A DNA stretch of 64,000 bases from an uncultured Agrobacterium sp. (GTDB lineage: Bacteria > Pseudomonadota > Alphaproteobacteria > Rhizobiales > Rhizobiaceae). The stretch is from positions 308,408-372,407 of the forward strand of contig CAJYTK010000004.1 in assembly GCA_913777615.1 (NCBI GenBank), written 5' to 3'. Shown here piece after piece: positions 36,540 through 47,207 of the stretch. The notes beneath the pieces are model-generated. The model saw only the letters and a program-made list of their open reading frames with translations. It was not told the origin of the DNA and ran no database searches. Position 1 is the first letter of the stretch. Each line of letters opens with the position of its first letter. Position numbers and translations under genes: made by a program.

Positions 36540-37787
36540 ATGTACGAATACGCCATTGCGTGGGAATGGATGGCCTTTGCCGTTCGCTGGCTGCACGTGA
36601 TCACCGCCATCGCCTGGATCGGCTCTTCCTTCTACTTCATCGCGCTCGATCTCGGGCTGGTCAAACGCCCGAACATGCCACCCGGCGCCTATGGCGAGGA
36701 GTGGCAGGTGCATGGTGGCGGCTTCTATCACATCCAGAAATATCTGGTCGCGCCCGCGCAGATGCCGGAACATCTCACCTGGTTCAAATGGGAAAGCTAC
36801 GCCACCTGGCTCTCCGGCTTTGCCATGCTCTGTATCGTCTATTACGGCGGGGCAGACCTCTTCCTCATCGATCATTCGGTGCTGGAACTGACGCAGCTGC
36901 AGGCAATCGGCCTGTCGCTCGCCTCGCTTGCCGTCGGCTGGCTGTTTTACGATTTCCTCTGCAAATCGCCGCTCGGCAACAACACCTGGGGCCTGATGAT
37001 CGTGCTCTATGTGGCGCTGGTCGCGATGGCCTGGGGCTATACGCAGGTCTTTACCGGTCGCGCCGCTTTCCTTCATCTTGGCGCTTTCACCGCCACCATC
37101 ATGTCAGCCAATGTCTTCTTCATCATCATCCCCAACCAGAAGATTGTTGTCGCAGACCTGATCGCGGGTCGCACGCCGGACCCGAAATATGGACGCATCG
37201 CCAAGCAGCGCTCGCTCCACAACAACTATCTGACGCTGCCGGTCATCTTCTTCATGCTGTCGAACCATTACCCGTTGGCATTCGGTACGCAGTTCAACTG
37301 GGTGATTGCAGCACTCGTCTTCCTGATGGGCGTTACAATCCGCCACTGGTTCAACACCACCCATGCCCGCAAGGGTAAGCCCACCTGGACCTGGCTGGTT
37401 ACGGCCCTCATCTTCATCCTCATCATGTGGTTGTCCACCGCGCCGAAGGTGCTGACCGGAGAGCAGGAGGCTGCCGCAGCCAAGCTCTCCCCCGCCCAGC
37501 AGATCTTCCTAGCGGACGCGCATTTCGCCAGCGCGCGCGATATCGTCCAGGGGCGCTGTTCCATGTGCCATGCCGCGGAACCCGTGTGGGAGGGTGTCAA
37601 CTTCACCCCGAAAGCGGTGAAGCTAGAAACCGACAACCAAATTGCCGCCCATGCACGGGAAATCTATTTACAGGCGGGCCGCTCCCATGCCATGCCCCCC
37701 GGCAACATCACGGCGATCACGCCACAGGAACGCAAGGTGCTGACCGCCTGGTATGAAAGCGCCGTTTCTCAAGGAAAGACTGAATGA
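36540..37787 (+). CDS. puuD: PuuD-type membrane urate oxidase with cytochrome c domain
   Basis: The 415-residue protein has eight or nine membrane helices in an N-terminal DUF989 domain (EWMAFAVRWLHVITAIAWIG start) and a C-terminal cytochrome c domain with the haem site Cys340-x-x-Cys343-His344 and likely axial Met385 in SHAMPP. PuuD, described in Agrobacterium, oxidises urate to 5-hydroxyisourate and passes electrons to the respiratory chain, unlike the soluble oxygen-dependent uricase. Its product is handled by UraH and UraD, encoded at 48-50 kb. It overlaps guaD by four bases. Confidence 0.95.
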   Translation: MYEYAIAWEWMAFAVRWLHVITAIAWIGSSFYFIALDLGLVKRPNMPPGAYGEEWQVHGGGFYHIQKYLVAPAQMPEHLTWFKWESYATWLSGFAMLCIVYYGGADLFLIDHSVLELTQLQAIGLSLASLAVGWLFYDFLCKSPLGNNTWGLMIVLYVALVAMAWGYTQVFTGRAAFLHLGAFTATIMSANVFFIIIPNQKIVVADLIAGRTPDPKYGRIAKQRSLHNNYLTLPVIFFMLSNHYPLAFGTQFNWVIAALVFLMGVTIRHWFNTTHARKGKPTWTWLVTALIFILIMWLSTAPKVLTGEQEAAAAKLSPAQQIFLADAHFASARDIVQGRCSMCHAAEPVWEGVNFTPKAVKLETDNQIAAHAREIYLQAGRSHAMPPGNITAITPQERKVLTAWYESAVSQGKTE

Positions 37788-39097
37788 CCATGCTGCTGCT
37801 GCGCGGACGCCTTTTGAGCTTCAAGCGCGCACCCCTCTCCATCGATGACACAGCAAGCTACCTCTATATCGAGGATGGCGGTCTGCTGGTATCGGAAGGA
37901 AAGATCGCAGCCATCGGCGAGTATGCCGATATTCGCGCTAAGGCGCCGGAAGGCGTTGAAGAGAAGGATCACCGCCCTCACCTGATCGTGCCGGGCCTTA
38001 TCGACATGCATCTGCATTTCCCGCAAATGCAGGTCATCGGCTCCTATGCCGCCAATCTCTTGGAGTGGTTGAACACTTATACCTTCCCGGAAGAATGCCG
38101 CTTCGTCGAAAGCGCACATGCGCAGCGTATCGCCACCCATTTCTACGACGAGCTGATCCGCCACGGCACCACCACTGCTGTTGCCTATTGCTCGGTCCAC
38201 AAGACATCTGCCGATGCCTTTTTCGCCGAAGCCTTGAAGCGCAACATGCTGATGGTGGGCGGCAAGGTGATGATGGATCGCAACGCGCCGCAAGGGCTGC
38301 TCGATACACCCGAACTCGGCTATGACGAGACGCGTCAGGTGATTGCCGACTGGCACGGTAAAGGCCGCAACCACGTGGCCATAACCCCACGCTTCGCCAT
38401 CACCTCGACGCCGAAGCAGATGGAAGCGGCCCAGGCGCTTGCGCAAGAGTTTCCGGACCTCTTCATTCAGACGCATCTTTCGGAAAATCTGGACGAAATC
38501 AAATACACCTGCGAGCTTTACCCGGAAGCGATCGACTATACCGACATTTATGTGCGCTACGGCCTGATGGGCAAAAAGACGCTGCTCGGCCACGCCATCC
38601 ATCTGTCCGATCGCGAAGCGGACGTGCTTTCGGAAACGGGGGCTGTCGCCGTGCATTGCCCCACCTCGAATCTGTTTATCGGCTCCGGCCTGTTTCCGAT
38701 GAAGAAGCTGCAACGGCGCGAAAAGCCGGTCCGCATCGCGGTTGCGACAGACATCGGCGGCGGCTCCAGCTATTCCATGCTGCGCACGATGGACGAGGCC
38801 TACAAGATCCAGCAATTGCTCGGAGAGCGTCTCAATCCGCTGGAAAGCTGGTATCTGATGACACGTGGCAATGCAGAGGCGCTGTCCATGGTGGATCGCA
38901 TCGGCACGCTGGATGCCGGAACGGACGCGGATATCACCGTCCTCAACGCTTCGTCCACGCCCGCTATGGCGTTGAAGATGGAGGTCGTGAACAGCCTGAC
39001 GGAAGAACTATTCCTGATGCTGACGATGGGTGACGACAGAACAGTTGTCGAGACCTATGTTTCCGGCACAGCACAAAAAGCAGTCCTGGCTAAATAA
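37784..39097 (+). CDS. guaD: Guanine deaminase
   Basis: The 437-residue amidohydrolase converts guanine to xanthine. Zinc ligands include His76 and His78 in DMHLHFPQ, a central HLSEN motif, HAIHLSDREAD and the catalytic Asp in ATDIGGGSSYSM. The length and motifs match GuaD. ATGA overlap with puuD indicates translational coupling, which links guanine deamination to urate oxidation. Its product is the substrate of the xanthine dehydrogenase encoded upstream. Confidence 0.96.
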   Translation: MTMLLLRGRLLSFKRAPLSIDDTASYLYIEDGGLLVSEGKIAAIGEYADIRAKAPEGVEEKDHRPHLIVPGLIDMHLHFPQMQVIGSYAANLLEWLNTYTFPEECRFVESAHAQRIATHFYDELIRHGTTTAVAYCSVHKTSADAFFAEALKRNMLMVGGKVMMDRNAPQGLLDTPELGYDETRQVIADWHGKGRNHVAITPRFAITSTPKQMEAAQALAQEFPDLFIQTHLSENLDEIKYTCELYPEAIDYTDIYVRYGLMGKKTLLGHAIHLSDREADVLSETGAVAVHCPTSNLFIGSGLFPMKKLQRREKPVRIAVATDIGGGSSYSMLRTMDEAYKIQQLLGERLNPLESWYLMTRGNAEALSMVDRIGTLDAGTDADITVLNASSTPAMALKMEVVNSLTEELFLMLTMGDDRTVVETYVSGTAQKAVLAK

Positions 39098-39198
39098 CCC
39101 ATTGAATATATGAATAGCTACCGATAGGGCCTTAATTATATTTAAACTATAACTATTTTACTATGTGATGGACGATCATAGGGCGCCATGATGGCTGA

Positions 39199-41283
<2,085 letters not shown>

Positions 41284-41310
41284 GACAAAGCGCTTCCAGC
41301 AAACACATGC

Positions 41311-41346
41311 GAACAGGCGGCCTTGAGCCGCCTGTTCTGCTTCTTA
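41311..41346 (+). terminator. Intrinsic terminator after chemoreceptor gene
   Basis: GAACAGGCGGC (41311-41321) and GCCGCCTGTTC (41327-41337) form an 11-base-pair stem, followed by TGCTTCTT. It begins 27 bases after the stop codon. Confidence 0.75.
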
Positions 41347-41518
41347 TGACCGTGGTTTTCTTGACGTCAACGTGTCGGAAGCGGAGAACCCTTGTCGTCA
41401 AAGACGGACGCTATCCCCTGTGACAGAATTGCTCATTCCGCGCAAATGTGGAGCTCCGGTGGCGACTCCGGCTTCAAATGAAGTAATCTTGCCGTTTCAA
41501 CAGCAGGGTCAGATTTGA

Positions 41519-41941
41519 ATGACACACCTCGCAGATCACTATCGCGCCTACATTGCCTGCCTGAACGACCAACGCTGGGACGGTCTCGGGTCATTCGTTG
41601 CCTCCGACGTTACACATAATGGCAGGAGTTTCGGCCTCGATGGTTACAGGCGGATGCTGATCAGCGACTTCGAGACGATTCCGGATCTCTCCTTTAAGAT
41701 AGCACTCCTTGTCTGCGAGCCGCCCTACGTCTCAGCCAGGCTCGAATTCGACTGCTCGCCGAAATCCACATTCCTGGGACTTGCCATCAACGGACGGCGC
41801 ATTTCCTTCGCCGAAAACGTCTTCTACGAGTTCCGCGATATGCAGATCGTGTCCGTCTGGTCCATCCTCGACAAAGCGGCGATCGAGGACCAATTAGAAC
41901 GGCATGCGCCCTTTGAGGACACACAGAGTTCTAACTCCTGA
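41519..41941 (+). CDS. NTF2/SnoaL-like small protein
   Basis: The 140-residue protein has the size and pattern of the SnoaL/NTF2-like cone fold: an N-terminal helix YRAYIACLNDQRWDGL, SFVASDVTHNGRSFGLDGY, then a beta-rich half ending VWSILDKAAIEDQL. Members include ester cyclases and many proteins of unknown function; the active-site residues cannot be assigned. It stands alone downstream of a 235-base gap. A ribosome binding site is weak (CAGGG). Confidence 0.75.
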   Translation: MTHLADHYRAYIACLNDQRWDGLGSFVASDVTHNGRSFGLDGYRRMLISDFETIPDLSFKIALLVCEPPYVSARLEFDCSPKSTFLGLAINGRRISFAENVFYEFRDMQIVSVWSILDKAAIEDQLERHAPFEDTQSSNS

Positions 41942-41947
41942 ATTTCA

Positions 41948-41992
41948 GCATTTTGATTTTCTAAAAATCGATTCCGATTTTCGGGCGGATGC
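41948..41992. repeat. Rhizobiaceae intergenic palindromic repeat, copy 2
   Basis: The element starts GCAT and ends ATGC, with TTTTCTAAAAATCG and CCGATTTTCGGGCGGATGC inside. It resembles the copy at 9670-9714. It lies between the convergent NTF2-like and RidA genes, where it may also stop transcription. Confidence 0.5.
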
Positions 41993-42013
41993 TGAGGCCT
42001 TAAATCGTAAGCG

Positions 42014-42409
42014 TCACGCGCCAGGGACACGCGCAATGACCTTGATCTCGAAATCAAAACCAGCAAGCCAGTTCACGCCGACTGCCGTCCAGTTCGGATA
42101 GGGCGCTTGCGGAAACATTTTATCCTTTCCAGCCATCACCGCCGCGAATTGCTGTTCTGGATCGGTGTGAAATGTCGTCACGTCGATGATGTCGCCGATC
42201 GTACCTCCGGCCGCCTCCAGCACCGCTTTGAGATTTGTGAAGGCCAGTTCAACCTGCTTGTCAAATTCCGGCTCTGGCGATCCATCCTCCCGCGCGCCAA
42301 CCTGTCCAGAGATGAACAGAAGATCACCGGATCGGATGGCGGCGGAATAGCGATGCATATCGTAAAGCGCCTGACGGCGTGCTGGAAAAATTGCTTCGGA
42401 CTTTGTCAT
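42014..42409 (-). CDS. RidA family protein (YjgF/UK114), active-site Arg absent
   Basis: The 131-residue protein has the RidA fold pattern: SGDLLFISGQVG near the N-terminus, QVELAFTNLKAVLEAAGG and the C-terminal FEIKVIARV. RidA proteins hydrolyse reactive enamine/imine intermediates. The conserved Arg of the VARLP segment, which binds the substrate carboxylate, is replaced here (GVNWLAG), so this is an Rid-like subgroup member with another or unknown substrate. It is divergent from the LysR gene at 42531, which may regulate it. Confidence 0.88.
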   Translation of the reverse strand: MTKSEAIFPARRQALYDMHRYSAAIRSGDLLFISGQVGAREDGSPEPEFDKQVELAFTNLKAVLEAAGGTIGDIIDVTTFHTDPEQQFAAVMAGKDKMFPQAPYPNWTAVGVNWLAGFDFEIKVIARVPGA

Positions 42410-42530
42410 TTGCTCTCTCCTGTTGGGGGCGATTGGCGTGGTCGCCTCGGCTGATGGACAGATAGCAATGATGCATAGATGCGATTAGACGTTGAAATTG
42501 GGATGTGCTCATGCAAAATTCCCATCAATC

Positions 42531-43424
42531 ATGCGCCCATCCCTGACCGAACTTACTGCCTTCATGGCCGTCGCCACGCACCGCAGCTTCCGTCGTGCGG
42601 CGGACGAGCTTGGAACTGCCCCCTCCACCTTGAGCCACACAGTGCGTGCGCTTGAGGAGCGCCTTGGCGTACGGCTCCTGAACCGGACGACCCGTAGCGT
42701 CTCGCCCACGGAAGCGGGCCTGTCGCTGCTCAACCGGTTGCACAATGTGATGAATTTGCTGGACGAGGCGCTCGATGCTACGGCGACTTTTCGTGGCAAT
42801 GTCGCAGGCCGGGTCAGGATAAACGCGCCGCGCGTCACGATCGCCTATCTCGTGCGTGAAATCCTTCCGCTGATGACAGAGCGCTTTCCTGACGTCGAGG
42901 TCGATCTCGTGGCGGACGGCCGTTTGATCGATATCGTTTCCGCTGGCTTCGATGCCGGTGTTCGTCTGATGGAAGCAATCCCGAAGGACATGGTCGCCGT
43001 CCCTTTCGGCAAGCCCGTACATTTCCTTTGCGTGGCCTCGCCCGCCTATCTGAAGCGCGCAGGAGAACCGCTCACGCCCCACGATCTGCCACATCATCAT
43101 TGCATCGGCCACCGCCTGCCAAGCGGCAAGCTTTACAAATGGGAGTTTGATCGCGCCGGACAGGAACTCACCGTGGATACGGGTGGGACAGTCGTTTTGG
43201 ATGATGAGGATCTTATGGTCGAGGCTGCCGCCAGTGGCTTAGGCATCGCCTATGTCGTCAACTGGATTGCCCAACCCGCCATCGACGCTGGCAAGCTGAC
43301 ACCGGTGCTGACATCCTGGATGCACGCGGCTGAGAGGATGGCACTTTATTATCCCGGCCATCGGTCCGTTCCCCCGCCCCTGCGCGCGTTTATCGACGTC
43401 GTCAAAGCTGCGCCCAATGTGTGA
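42531..43424 (+). CDS. LysR-family transcriptional regulator
   Basis: The 297-residue protein has a LysR winged helix-turn-helix at the N-terminus (LTAFMAVATHRSFRRAADEL) and an effector domain of the CrgA/AaeR-like subgroup (VRINAPRVTIAYLV). The ATG at 42531 begins the usual MRPSLTELTAF start; the longer frame begins with a TTG at 42492 inside the intergenic region. It is divergent from the RidA-like gene with 121 bases between starts, the classic LysR layout for a regulator and its target. Confidence 0.9.
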   Translation: MRPSLTELTAFMAVATHRSFRRAADELGTAPSTLSHTVRALEERLGVRLLNRTTRSVSPTEAGLSLLNRLHNVMNLLDEALDATATFRGNVAGRVRINAPRVTIAYLVREILPLMTERFPDVEVDLVADGRLIDIVSAGFDAGVRLMEAIPKDMVAVPFGKPVHFLCVASPAYLKRAGEPLTPHDLPHHHCIGHRLPSGKLYKWEFDRAGQELTVDTGGTVVLDDEDLMVEAAASGLGIAYVVNWIAQPAIDAGKLTPVLTSWMHAAERMALYYPGHRSVPPPLRAFIDVVKAAPNV

Positions 43425-43460
43425 GCATCCCCGAGCGGGACGAATTTTGGCAGCACTCCA

Positions 43461-43514
43461 CCAAAGCGAAAGGATAACGGGCGGCGATACCACCCGCTTG
43501 TCCTGTTGCTTTGG
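43461..43514. terminator. Long hairpin between convergent genes, bidirectional terminator
   Basis: The outer arms CCAAAGC (43461-43467) and GCTTTGG (43508-43514) are perfectly complementary and enclose a GC-rich inner stem with some wobble pairs around GGATAACGGGCGG and CCACCCGCTTGTCC. The position between convergent genes suggests termination in both directions. Confidence 0.5.
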
Positions 43515-43527
43515 AGCCAATACCGCC

Positions 43528-44061
43528 TCAGCCGAGGCGCAGGGAATACGGATCGACAGAGCCGCTGCCCGAACCTGAGGCGACCTTGGCCCTGCCGTCG
43601 TAGCGACGTTTCAATAGCCTGGAATATTCAAAAACAGCGCGAGGGGTCCACACCCCGCCGGCTATACGCACGTTACCGAAGTCGGTCATCATCGCAGCCA
43701 GATCGTAGCCGGTACCCACGTCCAGCAGGCTCTTGACCGCCCAGGCGCAATTTTTTCTCAGAAGAAAATAGCCGGGCTTCTTGGCGAGCATATTGGCCCA
43801 GGCACGTTTCATCGCCGCTTCGTTGAGACCGGAAATACTGACACTGGCGGTCGGCGGTTTTCCCTCTCCGTTAGGTCCGATGTCTTGCTCATAGGTATAA
43901 GGGCTGACAGGATCCTTGAGAAAGCCGCCTTCAGCGCGCGTGTTCGGCCACCAACTGACATAGGTTTCTAGGCCCTTGGATTGTCCGACGCCTATCTTCA
44001 TGCTGATGTGTCCAACATTCGCCCTAGAGGCTTCCGGTGCCCAGAAGAATACGGTGATCAT
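43528..44061 (-). CDS. Hypothetical protein, possible permuted NlpC/P60 (LRAT-like) fold
   Basis: I do not recognise a named family for this 177-residue protein. His18 occurs in NVGHISMKIG, followed by YVSWWPN; a cysteine follows an Asn as N104-C105 in KNCAWAVKSLL, and GGVWTPRAVF lies near 135-144. The order His, then NC, then TP recalls circularly permuted NlpC/P60 (LRAT, YiiX) enzymes, which act as peptidases, amidases or acyltransferases. There is no signal peptide. The ATG at 44061 has a perfect GGAGG five bases upstream. A Gly/Ser run precedes the C-terminus. Confidence 0.8.
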   Translation of the reverse strand: MITVFFWAPEASRANVGHISMKIGVGQSKGLETYVSWWPNTRAEGGFLKDPVSPYTYEQDIGPNGEGKPPTASVSISGLNEAAMKRAWANMLAKKPGYFLLRKNCAWAVKSLLDVGTGYDLAAMMTDFGNVRIAGGVWTPRAVFEYSRLLKRRYDGRAKVASGSGSGSVDPYSLRLG

Positions 44062-44330
44062 GCTATCCTCCAAAATACGCCACGCAAAATAGGTCAAAAT
44101 TCTCGTGAAAATAGTGGGTTCATTGCCAATGCGAGAAAATGGCACGTAAAAGGCGATTTTAAGGCGAACCATTGCAACTCAGCGGCGACCAGTTAAAAAC
44201 GACCCTAGCGAATGAGCGCACGCGTGAGCTTCGTTTTGTCGCACGGGACAGATGATCATCGCCACATTTCGATGTTGCGCCTTGGTATTTCATGGTATGC
44301 AGTCAGCATTCAGATTTGAAGGTTTTATCC

Positions 44331-45473
44331 ATGAGCAAAATCCTCACCATCGCCGACCTGAAGAGACAGGCGCAACGGCGCGTGCCCAAAATGTTCTTCG
44401 ATTACGCCGACAGCGGCGCATGGACCGAAGGCACTTATCGCGCCAATGAGGATGATTTTCAAAAGATAAAGCTGCGCCAACGCGTGCTGGTCGACATGAC
44501 CAACCGTTCGCTGGAAACGGAAATGATCGGCGAAAAGGTGTCCATGCCAGTTGCGCTGTCTCCGACAGGTCTTACCGGCATGCAGCATGCCGACGGGGAA
44601 ATGCTGGCCGCCAAGGCTGCTGAGGAATTCGGCGTTCCCTTCACGCTGTCCACCATGAGCATCTGCTCGATTGAGGATGTCGCCTCTGTCACCTCGCGTC
44701 CCTTCTGGTTCCAGCTGTATGTGATGAAGGATCGCGACTTCATCAACAATCTGATCGACCGGGCGAAGGCCGCCAAATGCTCGGCACTGGTCCTGACACT
44801 CGATCTGCAAATCCTCGGCCAGCGCCACAAGGATCTGCGCAACGGCCTTTCGGCCCCGCCAAAGTTTACACCGAAGCATATCTGGCAGATGGCGACACGG
44901 CCCAAATGGTGCCTCGACATGCTGCAGACCAAGCGCCGCAGCTTCGGCAACATCGTCGGCCATGCCAAGAACGTCTCAGATCTCTCCTCCCTCTCCTCTT
45001 GGACGGCGGAGCAGTTCGACCCGCGTCTCTCCTGGAAGGATGTCGAGTGGATCAAGGAACGCTGGGGTGGCAAACTGATCCTGAAGGGTATTCTTGACGA
45101 GGAGGACGCACGCGCCGCCGCGGAGTCTGGTGCCGATGCCATCATCGTCTCCAACCATGGCGGCCGGCAATTGGACGGTGCCCTCTCCTCCATCACCATG
45201 CTGCCGAAGATCGTCGATGCCGTCGGCGACCGGATTGAAGTCCATATGGATGGCGGCATTCGCTCCGGCCAGGACGTGCTGAAAGCCATCGCGCTTGGCG
45301 CCAAGGGCACCTATATCGGTCGCCCCTTCCTCTACGGTCTTGGCGCCAACGGAAAGCTCGGTGTCACGACAGCGCTTGAGATTATCCGCAAGGAAATGGA
45401 CATCACCATGGCGCTTTGCGGCAAGCGCCTGATCACTGATGTCGATCGCAGCATCCTCGTTCAGAACCCCTGA
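44331..45473 (+). CDS. lldD: FMN-dependent L-lactate dehydrogenase (alpha-hydroxy acid oxidase family)
   Basis: The 380-residue protein has the FMN-binding TIM barrel of alpha-hydroxy acid dehydrogenases, including FDYADSGAWTEGTY at the N-terminus, SNHGGRQLDG with the catalytic His, and MDGGIRSGQDVLKA and GRPFLYGLGA binding the FMN phosphate. LldD oxidises L-lactate to pyruvate and passes electrons to quinone. The close relatives glycolate and mandelate oxidases cannot be excluded. The ATG at 44331 gives the usual N-terminus. Confidence 0.92.
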   Translation: MSKILTIADLKRQAQRRVPKMFFDYADSGAWTEGTYRANEDDFQKIKLRQRVLVDMTNRSLETEMIGEKVSMPVALSPTGLTGMQHADGEMLAAKAAEEFGVPFTLSTMSICSIEDVASVTSRPFWFQLYVMKDRDFINNLIDRAKAAKCSALVLTLDLQILGQRHKDLRNGLSAPPKFTPKHIWQMATRPKWCLDMLQTKRRSFGNIVGHAKNVSDLSSLSSWTAEQFDPRLSWKDVEWIKERWGGKLILKGILDEEDARAAAESGADAIIVSNHGGRQLDGALSSITMLPKIVDAVGDRIEVHMDGGIRSGQDVLKAIALGAKGTYIGRPFLYGLGANGKLGVTTALEIIRKEMDITMALCGKRLITDVDRSILVQNP

Positions 45474-45504
45474 TCGAGAGCTATCCAGACCACGCAACGC
45501 TGTT

Positions 45505-45532
45505 GCCGCCCTCACAATCACGTGAGGGCGGC
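45505..45532 (+). terminator. Terminator hairpin after lldD
   Basis: GCCGCCCTCAC (45505-45515) and GTGAGGGCGGC (45522-45532) form a perfect 11-base-pair stem. ACCGTTTCC follows, so the T-run is weak. Confidence 0.65.
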
Positions 45533-45707
45533 ACCGTTTCCTCCACCTTTTCAAAGCCATAAGCACGAGAGTTTCAAAGGTGTTCGCGCCACCTCGACAA
45601 AGACGCGTTTGCGAACTCCCGATCAAACCCTAAAACCCCGCTAAAGGCGCCTTTGTAGAGGCATCTAGCCCGAACGCTCCGCTTCCCCATCGTCCCTTAT
45701 GATCGCT

Positions 45708-45740
45708 CCGAAGCAGTGCCGAAGCAGTGCCGAAGCACTG
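45708..45740. repeat. Threefold 11-base tandem repeat
   Basis: CCGAAGCAGTG occurs twice in direct succession, followed by a third copy with one base changed (CCGAAGCACTG). It lies in the gap before dacA. A role is not evident. Confidence 0.7.
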
Positions 45741-45904
45741 GAGAATCTCCGCCAAGCCCCAAATCTGACCCGCCACCAGTGGGGGTCGATTTTCATCCTT
45801 AATTAAGCATGAAGGCAGTCTCTAAACTTTGGACGGTTTTGTTGCCTGAAAGCTTCGCTACTTTAAGGGCAACGGGCAGCACAGGGACGCATAAGGGGAA
45901 TTTC

Positions 45905-47176
45905 ATGTCGGGTAAGATCAGACGGGGAACGGCTGAAGCATGGCTTTTCGCTTTGGCGTTCTTCTGCGCGATCCTCACATTCGGGGCAGCACCCGCGCAG
46001 GCACGCTATGCGCATATCGTCATCGACGCGAATTCGGGAAAAGTGCTGGATTCGCAAAATGCCGATCAGCTGAAATACCCAGCATCGCTGACCAAGATGA
46101 TGACCCTCTATCTGACATTCGAGGCTCTGCATAAGGGCCGTATCAGCTGGGACCAGCGCATCACCATGTCGAAGAACGGTGCTGCGACCATTCCCTCCAA
46201 GCTTTACGTGCGCGCCGGCACCACCTTCACCGTGCGCGAAGCCGTCTATGGCATGATCGTCAAATCCGCCAATGACCTTGCCGAAGGCATGGGCGATCAT
46301 CTCGGTGGCTCGGAAGCCCGCTTTGCCGACATGATGACACGCAAGGCCCGCCAGCTTGGCATGACGAAAACCGTGTTCCGCAATGCCTCCGGCCTGCCGA
46401 ATAAGTCTCAGGTGACGACAGCGCGCGATATGGCGAAACTCGGCCTTGCCCTCCAGCGGGATTTCCCACGTGAATACAAGATGTTCAGCGCCACCTCCTT
46501 CAGCTTTCGCGGCAAAACCATTCGCGGTCATAACCGTCTGCTGACGCGTTACAAGGGCGTGGACGGCATCAAGACCGGTTACACAAATGCTTCCGGCTTC
46601 AACATCGTCAGCGCCGTCAACCACAATGGACGCAGCGTCGTTGCCGTCGTGCTCGGCGGACAGAGCGCGCAACGCCGTGATAACCAGGTCGTTGCCCTTC
46701 TCGACAGGACGCTACCGAAAGCATCGCGTACACGCGGCACGGAACAGCTGATCGCCAGTGCCAGCACCAGCCGCACCTTCGATACCCCCCCGTCGGTCGT
46801 GCCGCTTCCCATGTTTGCCGAACGCCAAGACCCGATCGCTCAGAAGATTGCATCGGCAGACAACGTCATGGCGGATATGATGCAGACATCCGCCGTCGCA
46901 CCATCCGCCGTTCCCCCAGGTAGAAGCCGCTGGGAAGTGCAGATCGCTGCAACCGACTCCGAAGCCGCTGCTCTGTCCATGTTGAAATCCGCCAAGGCCT
47001 CGCTCTCATCCGGCCATGCCGGTGTGGCCCCCTATACCGAAGCCGTGAGCACCGGTGGCGCGACACTCTATCGCGCCCGCTTCACCGGTTTCGACACCCA
47101 GGCAGAGGCACTTTCGGCCTGCAAGGACTTGAAAGCTCGCTCCTACTCCTGCGTGGTGATGACCAGCAACGGCTAA
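45905..47176 (+). CDS. dacA: D-alanyl-D-alanine carboxypeptidase with SPOR domain
   Basis: The 423-residue precursor has a signal peptide ending near residue 33 (APAQA). The penicillin-binding peptidase S11 domain shows all three active-site motifs: S61-x-x-K64 (SLTK), S121-x-N123 (SAN) and K223-T-G (KTG). A C-terminal SPOR domain (about 345-420) would bind denuded glycan strands at the septum. The enzyme trims the terminal D-Ala from peptidoglycan pentapeptides. AGGGGAA precedes the ATG at 45905. The SPOR fusion replaces the usual PBP5 C-terminal amphipathic anchor. Confidence 0.94.
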   Translation: MSGKIRRGTAEAWLFALAFFCAILTFGAAPAQARYAHIVIDANSGKVLDSQNADQLKYPASLTKMMTLYLTFEALHKGRISWDQRITMSKNGAATIPSKLYVRAGTTFTVREAVYGMIVKSANDLAEGMGDHLGGSEARFADMMTRKARQLGMTKTVFRNASGLPNKSQVTTARDMAKLGLALQRDFPREYKMFSATSFSFRGKTIRGHNRLLTRYKGVDGIKTGYTNASGFNIVSAVNHNGRSVVAVVLGGQSAQRRDNQVVALLDRTLPKASRTRGTEQLIASASTSRTFDTPPSVVPLPMFAERQDPIAQKIASADNVMADMMQTSAVAPSAVPPGRSRWEVQIAATDSEAAALSMLKSAKASLSSGHAGVAPYTEAVSTGGATLYRARFTGFDTQAEALSACKDLKARSYSCVVMTSNG

Positions 47177-47207
47177 GCCCCACAGCGGTGAGCGCGTTCT
47201 ACCGAGA

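Larger units (their letters stand above)
45474..45904. other. Non-coding region between lldD and dacA
   Basis: These 431 bases hold the lldD terminator (45505-45532), a threefold 11-base tandem repeat (45708-45740) and the TTAATTAA palindrome near 45799-45806, which probably belongs to the dacA promoter region. An open frame from 45809 is an upstream extension of dacA without family similarity. Confidence 0.5.

Noticed and set aside
42420-42530. LysR binding site (T-N11-A) in the RidA/LysR intergenic region
   Set aside because: Several weak candidates exist, but none is symmetric enough to single out.
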